Shown here in pieces: positions 34,422-43,701 of a stretch of DNA of 48,348 nt. The DNA is from an uncultured Gammaproteobacteria bacterium (GTDB lineage Bacteria; Pseudomonadota; Gammaproteobacteria; CAKMZV01), in assembly GCA_929200535.1 (NCBI GenBank), contig CAKMZV010000017.1, forward strand, positions 1 through 48,348. The letters run 5' to 3'. The position numbers and the translations under genes are program-made. The stretch's first letter is position 1. Every line of letters begins with the position of its first letter. The notes under the pieces are model-generated. The model saw nothing but the letters and a program-made list of their open reading frames with translations. It did no database searches and had not been told where the DNA came from.

Positions 34422-37400
34422 ATGATAGATTTAAAAAAGAAAAGGGCTGAGTTTGTCGAGTATGTCAAAGGGCAACTTATTGGAGGCTATCCGATTAAAG
34501 ATAACAAATTAGATGGCATAGCTCCAAGGGACTTGTTTTTTACAGGGTTATTAGCCCCTATTGGTCACGAAGAAATGATTGATGAGTCAAAAGAAGAAAA
34601 TGAGGCAAGCTCGCAAGATACTGAAAAATCATCCGGTCAAGCGGTTAGGAAAAATATACGCTATATGCCTCCCTCATCGGCAGGTTTTTCTTTTTTTATC
34701 ACGGGTGAGGATATTAAACTAAGAGTTGTCTATCAAGCTGTTGCTTATAAAGAGGAAGAAAAAACAGAGGAAGAAAAAAGCCAATCTCGGAAGTGGCAAA
34801 GGCATATTTTAGGTGATAATGGCGAGGTTCAAGAAGTTGAATTGACAGTTAATGGTCAAGATAAATACGACGTATTCGATGGTAGAGCCAAAATAAATAG
34901 CTTGTGGCGTCCACATAAAAACGGTTATATAGTAACCATATCATTATCTAATACACAATTGATTGATGCTAACGATGGTAAAAAGTTTAATAAGGAAATC
35001 AACGAAAAAACCTTATTTGAAGTTGAATTTAGTTGCATTATTGAGTCAGGAAATATTGCAGAATATCCCTCAATCAATCGTTCGCTATTAAGTGATGAAG
35101 AAAAGATAATTCAATTACGCTATCAAGATTTAAAAATTTATGCCGTAGGGCACGGCACAGCGGCTAATTGGAAGGAAAATAAACAAGGAAAAATGAAAGT
35201 TTGGGCGGATTTTATGCCCCAAGTGGAAGTGCCTCGTGTTACAGCAGATACCAGCGGTGATCAAAATGACAACGTGCTACAATTTCATTTTTTACAGAAA
35301 TTACTTGAGGGGGATAACGATGTTATTGATAAGTTAAAACTTTTTGTGATGGCTTATGAAGAATGGATAGAAGAACAAAGGCAAGAAGCAAGAGCTGAGG
35401 AGGATCAAGAAACAGCACAAAAACTCATTGAGGAACTAACCACTGCACATAACAGGATGCAGGGGGCAATTGAGTTATTAAGAGAAAATGAAAAAGCCCG
35501 AATAGCCTTTGCAACAATGAACGAAGCAATGTTAAAACAGTGGAAACAAGGCGATATAAATAAGGGTATTCTCCAACAAGACTCTTCCTATAAATGGCGC
35601 CCTTTTCAGCTGGGTTTTATATTGATGACCTTGCAATCAAGCATTGATGAAAACGATGAATTTAGAGATACCTTAGAACTAATATGGTTTCCAACGGGTG
35701 GTGGTAAAACAGAGGCTTATTTGGGATTGATGGCGTTTTTATTCCTTTATAGGCGTTTGCAAAGTACAGCGAGCGGTGCAGGTACTGTGGCTATTATGCG
35801 TTACACCTTACGGCTATTAACGACTCAACAATTTGTGCGTGCCAATAAAGTGATTTGTGCCTTAGAGTTGATTAGACAACAGAAGAGTAACCAATTTGGT
35901 AAGGAGCCTTTTTCATCAGGCTTATGGGTTGGTAAGGCAACTGCTCCCAATACCTATAAAAAAGCATGCAAATACTTGGAAAGAGAGGAGTTGGATAGGT
36001 TGGTTATTAGGCAATGCCCTTGGTGTGATGATGAATTTAAGAAAAAAAACTACCAAGCTGGGGAAAATTATTTTAATTTTTTATGCACCAATACCCATTG
36101 TGATTTTGGCAAATTGGGCGAAGCACTGCCGTGTAATATTGTGGATGAAATGTTATACAAATCTCCTCCCACATTACTGATTGGTACAGTTGATAAATTT
36201 GCCAGATTAGCTTGGGAAGAAAGAGCAGGTAGTTTTTTTGGCGAGAAGAGCAATAAGCCACCTGAGCTGATTATTCAAGATGAGTTGCATTTAATCTCCG
36301 ATGCGTTGGGTTCTATTGTTGGTTTATATGAGGCAGGTATTGAAACGGCAATTATCAGCCGATATGGACGTCCTAAATATATTGCCTCAACGGCAACCAT
36401 TAAAAATGCGGCACAACAAGTCGAGCGATTATTCGCTAAAGAAATGAAATTGTTTCCACCCTCGGGCTTGCGTTATGATAATAGTTATTTTGCGAAGACC
36501 GTGCCACTTGATAAAGAACCTGGGCGACTTTATGTGGGCTATTTAGCACCATTATTGAATAGAAGTAATTGCTTGACTCCGTTAGCATCCACCTTATTAT
36601 CCGCTCCCACGCATCTATTTAAAAATGGAGATGATAAGGTTCTCTATATGGATCGCTGGTGGACTGGGATTATCTATCACGGTAGTTTAAAAGGCTTAGC
36701 TAACTCAAGCACTCTGTATCAAAATCGTATCAGGACAAGGCTGGAGGAACTGACTGTGCGACATCTTAAAGAAGAAATTGATAACATAAGCCCTAATTTT
36801 TGTGAGGAGAAAAACCTCAAGAATAGTGAGGATTTTAACAAGACGCTGGTTCCAGAAGAAATAAAGCAAATAATCAACCAATACCTGCCAGCACGAGAAC
36901 TAACAATTGAACAACTATCAAGTAAGAATTTGGCTGAGAAAAACAATGAAATTTTCAACGCCTTAGCCAAACAAAAAGGTAACTCAGAAGCGATTGATGT
37001 TGCCGTAGCAACCAATATGGTCGCCACTGGTTTAGATGTTTCAAGATTAGCTTTAATGGTGATTAACGGTCAACCATTGACGACGGCGGAATATATTCAA
37101 GCCAGTAGCCGAGTTGGGCGAGGAGAAACGCCGGGGATTGTATTTACCAACTACTACAAAACACAAGCAAGGAGCCTATCTCACTATGAAAATTTCCGCT
37201 CCTATCACGATAGCTTTTATCGTTTTGTTGAACCTTGCAGTGTAACCCCCTTCACCTATCAAGCACGAAAAAGAGCATTGCATGCGGCTTTAGTTATTGC
37301 CATTAGGCATGGCGGTGTGGGTTTATTAGAAAACAATACAGCTGGAGACTTTGATAAAGGGAATCCAGAAATCCAACAGCTTATCCAAAGGTTTAAAAAA

Positions 37401-37682
37401 CGATGCAATGCTGCCATTGATTCGGAAAAAAATAAACAAGATACAGTTGAAAATATCAATCAATTGGTTGATGATTGGGATAATGAAAAACAGTCTTGTC
37501 AAGAAAAGAGCATAAAAATGGTTTATTATGAGAGTGATCGATCTTCAAGTAATTTGATTTGTAATTTTGATATTGGGATTGATGAAAAAAAAGGTCTATG
37601 GGAGACCTTACAATCAATGCGCAATGTAGAAAACTCAGCGATGATAAAACTTATTCCAGGGCTTAAAAAGAGAGATGAATAA
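34422..37682 (+). CDS. drmA: DISARM DrmA-like superfamily-2 helicase
   Basis: The 1086-residue protein has an N-terminal region of about 400 residues followed by a split SF2 helicase: Walker A WFPTGGGKTEAYLG near 421-434, a zinc-like pair CPWC...CTNTHC near 531-560, DEXH-box IIQDELHLISDALGS near 615-629, STAT near 653, and motifs V/VI VATGLDVSRLALMV and IQASSRVGRGETPG near 868-905. This layout, with a DUF1998 gene overlapping its end, fits DrmA of DISARM anti-phage systems. It leads a five-gene operon. No methyltransferase precedes it. The gene symbol is by similarity; alternative is another DrmA-like helicase family. Confidence 0.75.
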   Translation: MIDLKKKRAEFVEYVKGQLIGGYPIKDNKLDGIAPRDLFFTGLLAPIGHEEMIDESKEENEASSQDTEKSSGQAVRKNIRYMPPSSAGFSFFITGEDIKLRVVYQAVAYKEEEKTEEEKSQSRKWQRHILGDNGEVQEVELTVNGQDKYDVFDGRAKINSLWRPHKNGYIVTISLSNTQLIDANDGKKFNKEINEKTLFEVEFSCIIESGNIAEYPSINRSLLSDEEKIIQLRYQDLKIYAVGHGTAANWKENKQGKMKVWADFMPQVEVPRVTADTSGDQNDNVLQFHFLQKLLEGDNDVIDKLKLFVMAYEEWIEEQRQEARAEEDQETAQKLIEELTTAHNRMQGAIELLRENEKARIAFATMNEAMLKQWKQGDINKGILQQDSSYKWRPFQLGFILMTLQSSIDENDEFRDTLELIWFPTGGGKTEAYLGLMAFLFLYRRLQSTASGAGTVAIMRYTLRLLTTQQFVRANKVICALELIRQQKSNQFGKEPFSSGLWVGKATAPNTYKKACKYLEREELDRLVIRQCPWCDDEFKKKNYQAGENYFNFLCTNTHCDFGKLGEALPCNIVDEMLYKSPPTLLIGTVDKFARLAWEERAGSFFGEKSNKPPELIIQDELHLISDALGSIVGLYEAGIETAIISRYGRPKYIASTATIKNAAQQVERLFAKEMKLFPPSGLRYDNSYFAKTVPLDKEPGRLYVGYLAPLLNRSNCLTPLASTLLSAPTHLFKNGDDKVLYMDRWWTGIIYHGSLKGLANSSTLYQNRIRTRLEELTVRHLKEEIDNISPNFCEEKNLKNSEDFNKTLVPEEIKQIINQYLPARELTIEQLSSKNLAEKNNEIFNALAKQKGNSEAIDVAVATNMVATGLDVSRLALMVINGQPLTTAEYIQASSRVGRGETPGIVFTNYYKTQARSLSHYENFRSYHDSFYRFVEPCSVTPFTYQARKRALHAALVIAIRHGGVGLLENNTAGDFDKGNPEIQQLIQRFKKRCNAAIDSEKNKQDTVENINQLVDDWDNEKQSCQEKSIKMVYYESDRSSSNLICNFDIGIDEKKGLWETLQSMRNVENSAMIKLIPGLKKRDE

Positions 37683-39534
37683 AAATCTATACACTCCCGT
37701 TCGCTTTTCTCACCTTACTGGTTATTCAGGAGTTGGGGCAATTGTGCGTGGTGTTGAAGAGAAGCTAATGGTGATAGTTGACACACGTTACTGGACTGAT
37801 AAAATGGGTACTTCTGCTACACAAGAAATCCCCTTTGTGAAGCGCATTATTCAAGCATTAGGAATTAGTGAAAAAGAACTAAGAATGCCTCCCATAGCAG
37901 GCGAAGATTCTCATAAGGGGATTAAAGGAAGCTATATTCCTGCCCAAGTATTCCCCACCTATGCTACCTGTAAAAAATGCAATCGATTACACCCTAACCC
38001 TTGGCGAGAGCAAGGAAAAGGCTTAAATGAAGAAGTGCATTGCGAGCATTGTAGAGGTCTCTTAGAGCAAGGAACCTTATGTTGCATTAACACTCAAGGT
38101 TACTTGGATGAGGTGCCTTGGCATACGATTTGTCATACAAATAGTTCACAGGATTGTAAGCAAGACTATAAAGCAAGCTATTTAGAATTTACTACTGGCA
38201 ATGATGGTAAAAAAATTATTAAATGCACAAAGTGTGGAAGTTCTCATCGCTACGAGAATGAAAAAATAGGCTTTATTGGTAAGCAGCAACCTTGGGTACA
38301 AGAGCCACCATCAGAGGGGATAGAGCAAGTAAGCATTATCGAGGTAAATGATTCAAGTGTTTATTTGCCCGAAGTAGAAAGTGCTTTGATTATTCCTCCA
38401 GAATCACGGATAGATAAAAATTCTGTGGTGTATAGGTTGTACAATAATTCCACTAAATTAAGAGAATTAAAGAAGGTAGAAGGTTTTGAAAGAAGGGGGG
38501 AGGTGAAGAAATTAGCGACTATGTATCAATGCACAGAGGTACAAGTAGAAAGTGCCTTGAAAGAAATTGATAAGGGTTATCCCTATTTAGCGGATATATC
38601 ATTAAGTGGTGATTTACTTCAAGAGGAATACAAGGCATTTTTAACCCCCATAGAAAATGTTAGGGATGATGAGGATTTTGTCCCCGATCATCAAACCCAA
38701 CAGTGGAAAAATTTAAAAGAACAGTTTACCATACAAGAGCAAGGAGATTTATCGGCACTAATCAGCTTGGTGGATAAGCATATTATTGTTAAAAGGTTAC
38801 GAGAAATTGTTGTATTCAAAGGCTTTAGAAGAGGGTTTAGTGATGATAAGGAAAGCGAACAAGAACAATTGGCTCAGCAAAAATTAGTACCTCCCGATAT
38901 TGTCGGAGAAAGTGATTGGTTGCCAGCGATTGAACTATTTGGTGAGGGCGTATTCTTTACTTTAAATGAGAATTTATTATCGCAGTGGGAAAGCGAAAAA
39001 GCGGTTAAAAGTAGGGTAGAGGAGTTTGCCACCAAATATGAGTATTCCACTCTTTTGAGTGAAGATATAACCATTAGCCCGCGATTTATTTTATTGCACA
39101 CCTTAGCACATTTAATTATTCGTGAACTGGAAATAAGTGCGGGCTACCCAGCCGCTTCTTTAAAAGAACGAATTTATCATTCACGAGATAGCCGAATGGC
39201 AGGCATTTTAATTTATACGGCAGTACCTGATATTGTTGGTTCTCTTGGGGGTATCATTGAGAGTGCCGAACCTAAGGAATGGTTGAAGATTTTAAGCAAT
39301 GCCTTTAATAATGCACGATGGTGTTCGTTAGATCCAGTATGCGGAGAACATCAAGGGCAAGGAGCAAGTGGCTTAAATCGTGCGGCGTGTCATGCCTGTT
39401 GTTTAGTGCCAGAAACCTCTTGCAATTATCAAAATAGTTTTTTAGATAGGGTGTTTATTAAGGGCAATAAAGCAGAAGGGATTCCTAATTTATTAGCATT
39501 TGTAAGAAATCATAATGGCAGAGCGAAAATTTGA
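37675..39534 (+). CDS. drmB: DISARM DrmB-like DUF1998 protein
   Basis: The 619-residue protein overlaps drmA by 8 bases. The start region SGVGAIVRG near 19-27 is typical of DrmB. Cysteine pairs CKKC near 99, CEHC near 124 and CTKC near 185 suggest zinc ribbons. The C-terminus is DUF1998: LHTLAHLIIRELEISAGYPA near 476-495, ILIYTAVPDIVGSLGGI near 515-531, then a Cys-rich CSLDPVCGEHQGQGASGLNR and ACHACCLVPETSCNY. DrmA and DrmB act together on entering phage DNA in known DISARM. Function here is by analogy. Confidence 0.78.
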   Translation: MNKNLYTPVRFSHLTGYSGVGAIVRGVEEKLMVIVDTRYWTDKMGTSATQEIPFVKRIIQALGISEKELRMPPIAGEDSHKGIKGSYIPAQVFPTYATCKKCNRLHPNPWREQGKGLNEEVHCEHCRGLLEQGTLCCINTQGYLDEVPWHTICHTNSSQDCKQDYKASYLEFTTGNDGKKIIKCTKCGSSHRYENEKIGFIGKQQPWVQEPPSEGIEQVSIIEVNDSSVYLPEVESALIIPPESRIDKNSVVYRLYNNSTKLRELKKVEGFERRGEVKKLATMYQCTEVQVESALKEIDKGYPYLADISLSGDLLQEEYKAFLTPIENVRDDEDFVPDHQTQQWKNLKEQFTIQEQGDLSALISLVDKHIIVKRLREIVVFKGFRRGFSDDKESEQEQLAQQKLVPPDIVGESDWLPAIELFGEGVFFTLNENLLSQWESEKAVKSRVEEFATKYEYSTLLSEDITISPRFILLHTLAHLIIRELEISAGYPAASLKERIYHSRDSRMAGILIYTAVPDIVGSLGGIIESAEPKEWLKILSNAFNNARWCSLDPVCGEHQGQGASGLNRAACHACCLVPETSCNYQNSFLDRVFIKGNKAEGIPNLLAFVRNHNGRAKI

Positions 39535-40708
39535 ATTACCTAAATATAGCGATTTAAGTAAAGAGCAAGACGCTATTTTAGCACTACCTAAAGAGGGGCA
39601 ATATTTAATAATAGGTGCTCCGGGTACGGGGAAATCTGTGGTGGCATTGTTAAGGGCAAAAAAATTCCATTCTGACGGTGGCTATGAGTTTTTGACTTAC
39701 AATAAGGTTTTAAACGAAGCTATAAAACAAATGATTGATGGAAGCATTGAGGCTTCAACACTAACCTCTTTTCTTTATAAAACATATTTTACAGAATTTA
39801 GACAATATGTGCCTGAAATTGAAAAATATAAACCGAACTACGAGCAAGTTATTAAAGATTTTAGAGAAAAAAAACAAGAACATTCATTGCGTCTAATTAT
39901 CGATGAAGGACAAGATATGCCACCTGAATATTACCAATCACTAATCGCATACGGCATAGAAAACTTTTTTATTGTTGCCGATCAAAATCAACAAATTACC
40001 GAAGACCATTCCAGCAGACAAGATTTAACAGATTTACTGGCATTAAATAACGAACAGGTGATTGAATTGACGCAAAATTATCGAAACTCACATTCTATTG
40101 CGTTATTTGCCCAGTATTTTTATACAGATAAAGCCAGTCCAAAACCTAAATTACCATCAGAAAAAAAAGAATTTGGTAAGCCTATTTTATATACTTATAG
40201 AAATTTTAAGCGATGCATCAACTATATATTAGGGGAGGCTGATCGAGACCCAAGGAATCTGATTGGAGTCGTTGTTGATAATGATGAAGTGTTAGAAATA
40301 TGCCGTGCTCGACTCTCTCAAAGCACTATAGAATTAGATAACCCTAAACCCAATATTCAATACTATCAGTCAGATAAATCAAATGAAGATAAGTCATACG
40401 CAGAAGAAGATGAGAACAAAAAATTTGGTCTTGTAGATATTGACTTTAGCGAAGGTGGTATTGTGGTGTTAAATGCAGCTTCGGTAAAAGGGCTTGAATT
40501 TGATATTGTCTTTGTGATGCTTAACGGCTTTCAGTCTTTTAATGATACTTCTGAGGTATTAGATCAAATGCGTAAAAAATTTTATGTAATAAGCTCAAGA
40601 GCAATTAAAAAACTGGTATTTTTTCAGTCAAGCACTTCTGATATTGATAAAATATTGCCTGCTTCCGATGATCCTATTTTATTAAGAAAGGAGTTAGCTA
40701 ATGCCTAA
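39515..40708 (+). CDS. Compact superfamily-1 (UvrD/Rep-like) ATPase
   Basis: The 397-residue protein overlaps drmB by 20 bases. It shows Walker A GAPGTGKSVVALLRA near 34-48, Walker B LRLIIDEGQDMPPEYYQSL near 125-143, motif III VADQNQQI near 153-160, motif IV NYRNSHSI near 188-195, motif V ASVKGLEFDIVFVML near 321-335 and a weak motif VI VISSRAIKKLVFF near 356-368. The inserted 1B/2B domains of full helicases are reduced. It may be a DNA translocase or a sensor ATPase in the defence complex. Confidence 0.75.
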   Translation: MAERKFELPKYSDLSKEQDAILALPKEGQYLIIGAPGTGKSVVALLRAKKFHSDGGYEFLTYNKVLNEAIKQMIDGSIEASTLTSFLYKTYFTEFRQYVPEIEKYKPNYEQVIKDFREKKQEHSLRLIIDEGQDMPPEYYQSLIAYGIENFFIVADQNQQITEDHSSRQDLTDLLALNNEQVIELTQNYRNSHSIALFAQYFYTDKASPKPKLPSEKKEFGKPILYTYRNFKRCINYILGEADRDPRNLIGVVVDNDEVLEICRARLSQSTIELDNPKPNIQYYQSDKSNEDKSYAEEDENKKFGLVDIDFSEGGIVVLNAASVKGLEFDIVFVMLNGFQSFNDTSEVLDQMRKKFYVISSRAIKKLVFFQSSTSDIDKILPASDDPILLRKELANA

Positions 40709-42107
40709 AGATAGATGGTTTTTACCAACAAATACCGAGAATCTGAAAATGATTTTAGAAAAAGGGTTGATTGTTAGTCGGGAGGGCTTTACCAATAAAT
40801 ATTATACTGATGAGCTGGAAAATTATCCAAGGCATATTCCGTTGTTTAAAGGTGATGCTATCTCGCAAGCTACTATGGAACGTGTTGTCAGTGAGGGTGA
40901 GCATTTAAAACCTTGTTTAATCGAAATTGATTTAAGCAAAATACCATCGATAGCAGAGCAAGATAAAACAACTTATAACGCTCCATTACTTTTACTTGCT
41001 CCCTTGCCTTTATCTTGCGTGAAGCAGGTTGTTTTTAAGTCTGTCCCAGCAAAAAATGAGTTTGAGAAAGAAAATGAACTTTACAGTAATTTGATTCTTG
41101 GTGGCTTAAAGCTCAAGGAAGAGGGAAAGCTTTTTAAGGCTATTAAGGGCGGGGAATCCAGTACGCAACCCAGTTTATTTGATAATAAAAATAAAGAAAC
41201 TGCCGAGCAGCCTATTGATAATGCGAATTATCAAGACCAAGACCAAGAAGCGGTTGATTATTCTAAGGTTACTGCCTTTGGAGCGTTATTATCTAATTTG
41301 TTTTATTGCGCTAAAAATGGAGAAATAAGCAATAATGTCTTTGAAGTATTTAAGGAGTTTTCTACCAAAAATAAAGAATCACTTAGTGAAATAAAGGATA
41401 TAGAGTATATTTATCAATATTTCACAAAGGATGGAAGTACTTCCTCCGAATCCGAGCAGGAAATTTGTACAAAATTAGTAGAAAAAATAATAGAGGGTGA
41501 TGATTTTAAGAATGATGTGGTTAATTTGTTAGAGTCGGAGGACTGGCAAGAACAACAAGCTCAGAGTGCAACTACAAAATACGCTAAAAAAATAAGAGAG
41601 TTTGAAGAGAATGACAATAGGACAGTCTCTGAAAAACTATCTCAGGCAACAACCCCATTAGGAAAAGCACTATTAATGCTTTTTCATAGAGAGGATAGCA
41701 ATGACTTAATGGACTTTAAATTTAATGATAGATTTTCAGTGAGTGAAGAGGATTATGCGTTATTTGCATTATTGTTTGGCATTCGTGATGGCTTTTCGGC
41801 AACCCCTAAATTTATACGAGAGTATGAGGGCTTGCAACATTTTATTTCTTATAAAATGGCAGAGTACGCCCATTATCTTATTGGTAATGATGTTAAATTT
41901 AAAGCACCGAGAGAGCCTAAAACTGTATGGAATATGAGTAGCACCAAGAGTTTTGTAAAGGCACTACTGGCTATGCAAAAAGCTCAAGGATTTATTGACA
42001 TAGCAAAGATAAACATAGGTGATGTCAATGATGAGTATTTTAAAATAATTTTAGCAAAAAAAATTAACACTGAAATGTATAATACATTGGCAAAAAAGAA
42101 GTCGTGA
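40701..42107 (+). CDS. Unknown protein of the DISARM-like operon
   Basis: The 468-residue protein overlaps the gene before it by 8 bases and the one after by 4. The N-terminal 150 residues include WFLPTNTENLKMILEKGLIV near 6-25 and PCLIEIDLSKIP near 73-84; the NLxxILxxGL pattern recalls proteins such as DarT-type ADP-ribosyltransferases, but I see no certain catalytic residues. A Gln/Asp-rich linker lies near 150-195 (TQPSLFDNKNKETAEQPI and on). The rest is helical and acidic. I do not recognise a family; it could be an effector or adaptor. Confidence 0.65.
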   Translation: MPKDRWFLPTNTENLKMILEKGLIVSREGFTNKYYTDELENYPRHIPLFKGDAISQATMERVVSEGEHLKPCLIEIDLSKIPSIAEQDKTTYNAPLLLLAPLPLSCVKQVVFKSVPAKNEFEKENELYSNLILGGLKLKEEGKLFKAIKGGESSTQPSLFDNKNKETAEQPIDNANYQDQDQEAVDYSKVTAFGALLSNLFYCAKNGEISNNVFEVFKEFSTKNKESLSEIKDIEYIYQYFTKDGSTSSESEQEICTKLVEKIIEGDDFKNDVVNLLESEDWQEQQAQSATTKYAKKIREFEENDNRTVSEKLSQATTPLGKALLMLFHREDSNDLMDFKFNDRFSVSEEDYALFALLFGIRDGFSATPKFIREYEGLQHFISYKMAEYAHYLIGNDVKFKAPREPKTVWNMSSTKSFVKALLAMQKAQGFIDIAKINIGDVNDEYFKIILAKKINTEMYNTLAKKKS

Positions 42108-43672
42108 AAATCATTCCAGCTCATCTTTACCCAACAGAAAGCAAGGCAGAAAAACGTATTTTTACCAAACTCAAGGAGTGCTTTGTCAATGACAATAAGT
42201 ACGTGGCTTTTCATTCATTAAATCTAACTGCCCATAACGAAAAACGCTTTGGTGAGGCAGATTTTGTGGTTATTTGCCAATACGGATTATTTGTTTTTGA
42301 GGTTAAAGGCGGTGGCGTAGGATTTAATGATGAGGGCTGGTATTCAATAGATAAAAATAATCAGACACATAAAATTCAAGATCCTTTTAAACAATCTCAA
42401 GGTGCGTTACACGCTATTGAAAAAAAAATAAAAGATTCACATAAATTTGATACCTTGCATATCCCTATTGGTCATGGGGTAATTTTCCCAGATATAGAAT
42501 TTAAACAAGCAGGTGGAGAGTGGGAGGCACAGATGGTTTGTGATAAACAGAAGTTTAAGAATTTTGAATCTTTTTTAAGTAAGTTTTTTCGATATTGGTT
42601 TAATGAGAACAAGAAAAAAATTTATAGAATTGAGTGCTTGTCTATTGAAAAAATCCAAGAAATAGCGAAATATTTGCGTCCTTATTTTGAGGTTATTGAA
42701 ACCTTACAAAATATCTTAGAAGGTTCAAGCCAAAGGGCGTTTAAGCTGACTGAAGAGCAGTATGAGTATCTTGATGCCGTTGAGGCGAATAATCGAGTAT
42801 TATGTTTTGGTGGGGCTGGAACGGGAAAAACTTTTTTGGCAGCAGAACTTGCCAGAAGAATTGCTAACGAGGATAAAAAGATAGTAGTTATTTGTAAATC
42901 TGAGTGGCTATGCAATTATTTACGCAAAAAAATAGTGAATGAATTTGTCTCTGTTTCAACCATTGATAGTATTAAAGTTACTATGAGGCGGGAAGGTATT
43001 GAAAAATATGCTGCCTTGATTGTGGATGAGGGGCAAGATGTTTTCAATTTGCAAGATATGGATATATTGGATGAAATTCTTGACAATGAACTTGAAAATG
43101 GCGAGTGGTATATTTTTCATGATAGTAATAATCAGGCCTTTAAGGAAATAGATAAGGAAGTTTTGGAATTGTTAGAAAGCTATTCTCCTACTCGGGTTCC
43201 ACTAAATAAAAATTGCAGAAATACAAAACATATTGTGAAGTATATAAACGATTTATTATCAGTGGATATGGGGCGCAAGGAAGTAGCTGAAGGTCCCGAG
43301 GTTAGGGAATTATATGCCAGTGAAATTTGTATTAGCGAAGTTCTTGATGATTTATTGGATGATGGTGTGATTGCAAAAAATATAACGATTTTATCGCCAC
43401 AAGAGTATAGACATTCAAGTATTGCAAGGCTACCAGAAAGTAAACAAAATAGAATCACTCCATTAGATAGCTATTCAATTAGAAATTTTCCCGTGGAAAA
43501 TATAAGTTACGCAGAAATAAAAAATTTTAAAGGTTTGGAGAATGAGGTAATTGTATTGGTTGATATGCCCCAGCTTAACTCAGAAAAAGAAATGCAAACA
43601 CATACCGAATACTATGTGGCAATGAGCCGAGCGAAAGGATTGTTAGTTGTGTTGTGGAGCAATAATCTGTAG
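42104..43672 (+). CDS. NERD-domain superfamily-1 helicase
   Basis: The 522-residue protein starts at GTG 42104, overlapping the previous stop (GTGA). Residues about 10-130 form a NERD domain: GEADFVVICQYGLFVFEVKG near 50-69 carries the D-(x)n-E-x-K pattern of PD-(D/E)xK nuclease relatives. A UvrD-like helicase follows: GGAGTGKTFLAAELARRI near 237-254, LIVDEGQDVF near 304-313, LNKNCRNTKHIV near 367-378, IKNFKGLENEVIVLVD near 470-486 and YVAMSRAKGLLVVL near 504-517. Such fusions are typical of defence islands and probably process DNA. It ends the operon, converging on tsaD. Confidence 0.82.
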   Translation: MKIIPAHLYPTESKAEKRIFTKLKECFVNDNKYVAFHSLNLTAHNEKRFGEADFVVICQYGLFVFEVKGGGVGFNDEGWYSIDKNNQTHKIQDPFKQSQGALHAIEKKIKDSHKFDTLHIPIGHGVIFPDIEFKQAGGEWEAQMVCDKQKFKNFESFLSKFFRYWFNENKKKIYRIECLSIEKIQEIAKYLRPYFEVIETLQNILEGSSQRAFKLTEEQYEYLDAVEANNRVLCFGGAGTGKTFLAAELARRIANEDKKIVVICKSEWLCNYLRKKIVNEFVSVSTIDSIKVTMRREGIEKYAALIVDEGQDVFNLQDMDILDEILDNELENGEWYIFHDSNNQAFKEIDKEVLELLESYSPTRVPLNKNCRNTKHIVKYINDLLSVDMGRKEVAEGPEVRELYASEICISEVLDDLLDDGVIAKNITILSPQEYRHSSIARLPESKQNRITPLDSYSIRNFPVENISYAEIKNFKGLENEVIVLVDMPQLNSEKEMQTHTEYYVAMSRAKGLLVVLWSNNL

Positions 43673-43701
43673 GGAAGATACACAGGAGTGCCCCTACAAT
43701 C

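Noticed and set aside
43670-43698. TGTAGGG...CCCTACA inverted repeat as terminator between the NERD gene and tsaD
   Set aside because: The stem is 7 bp with a long loop and no T-run in either direction; could be a repeat remnant but too weak to list.
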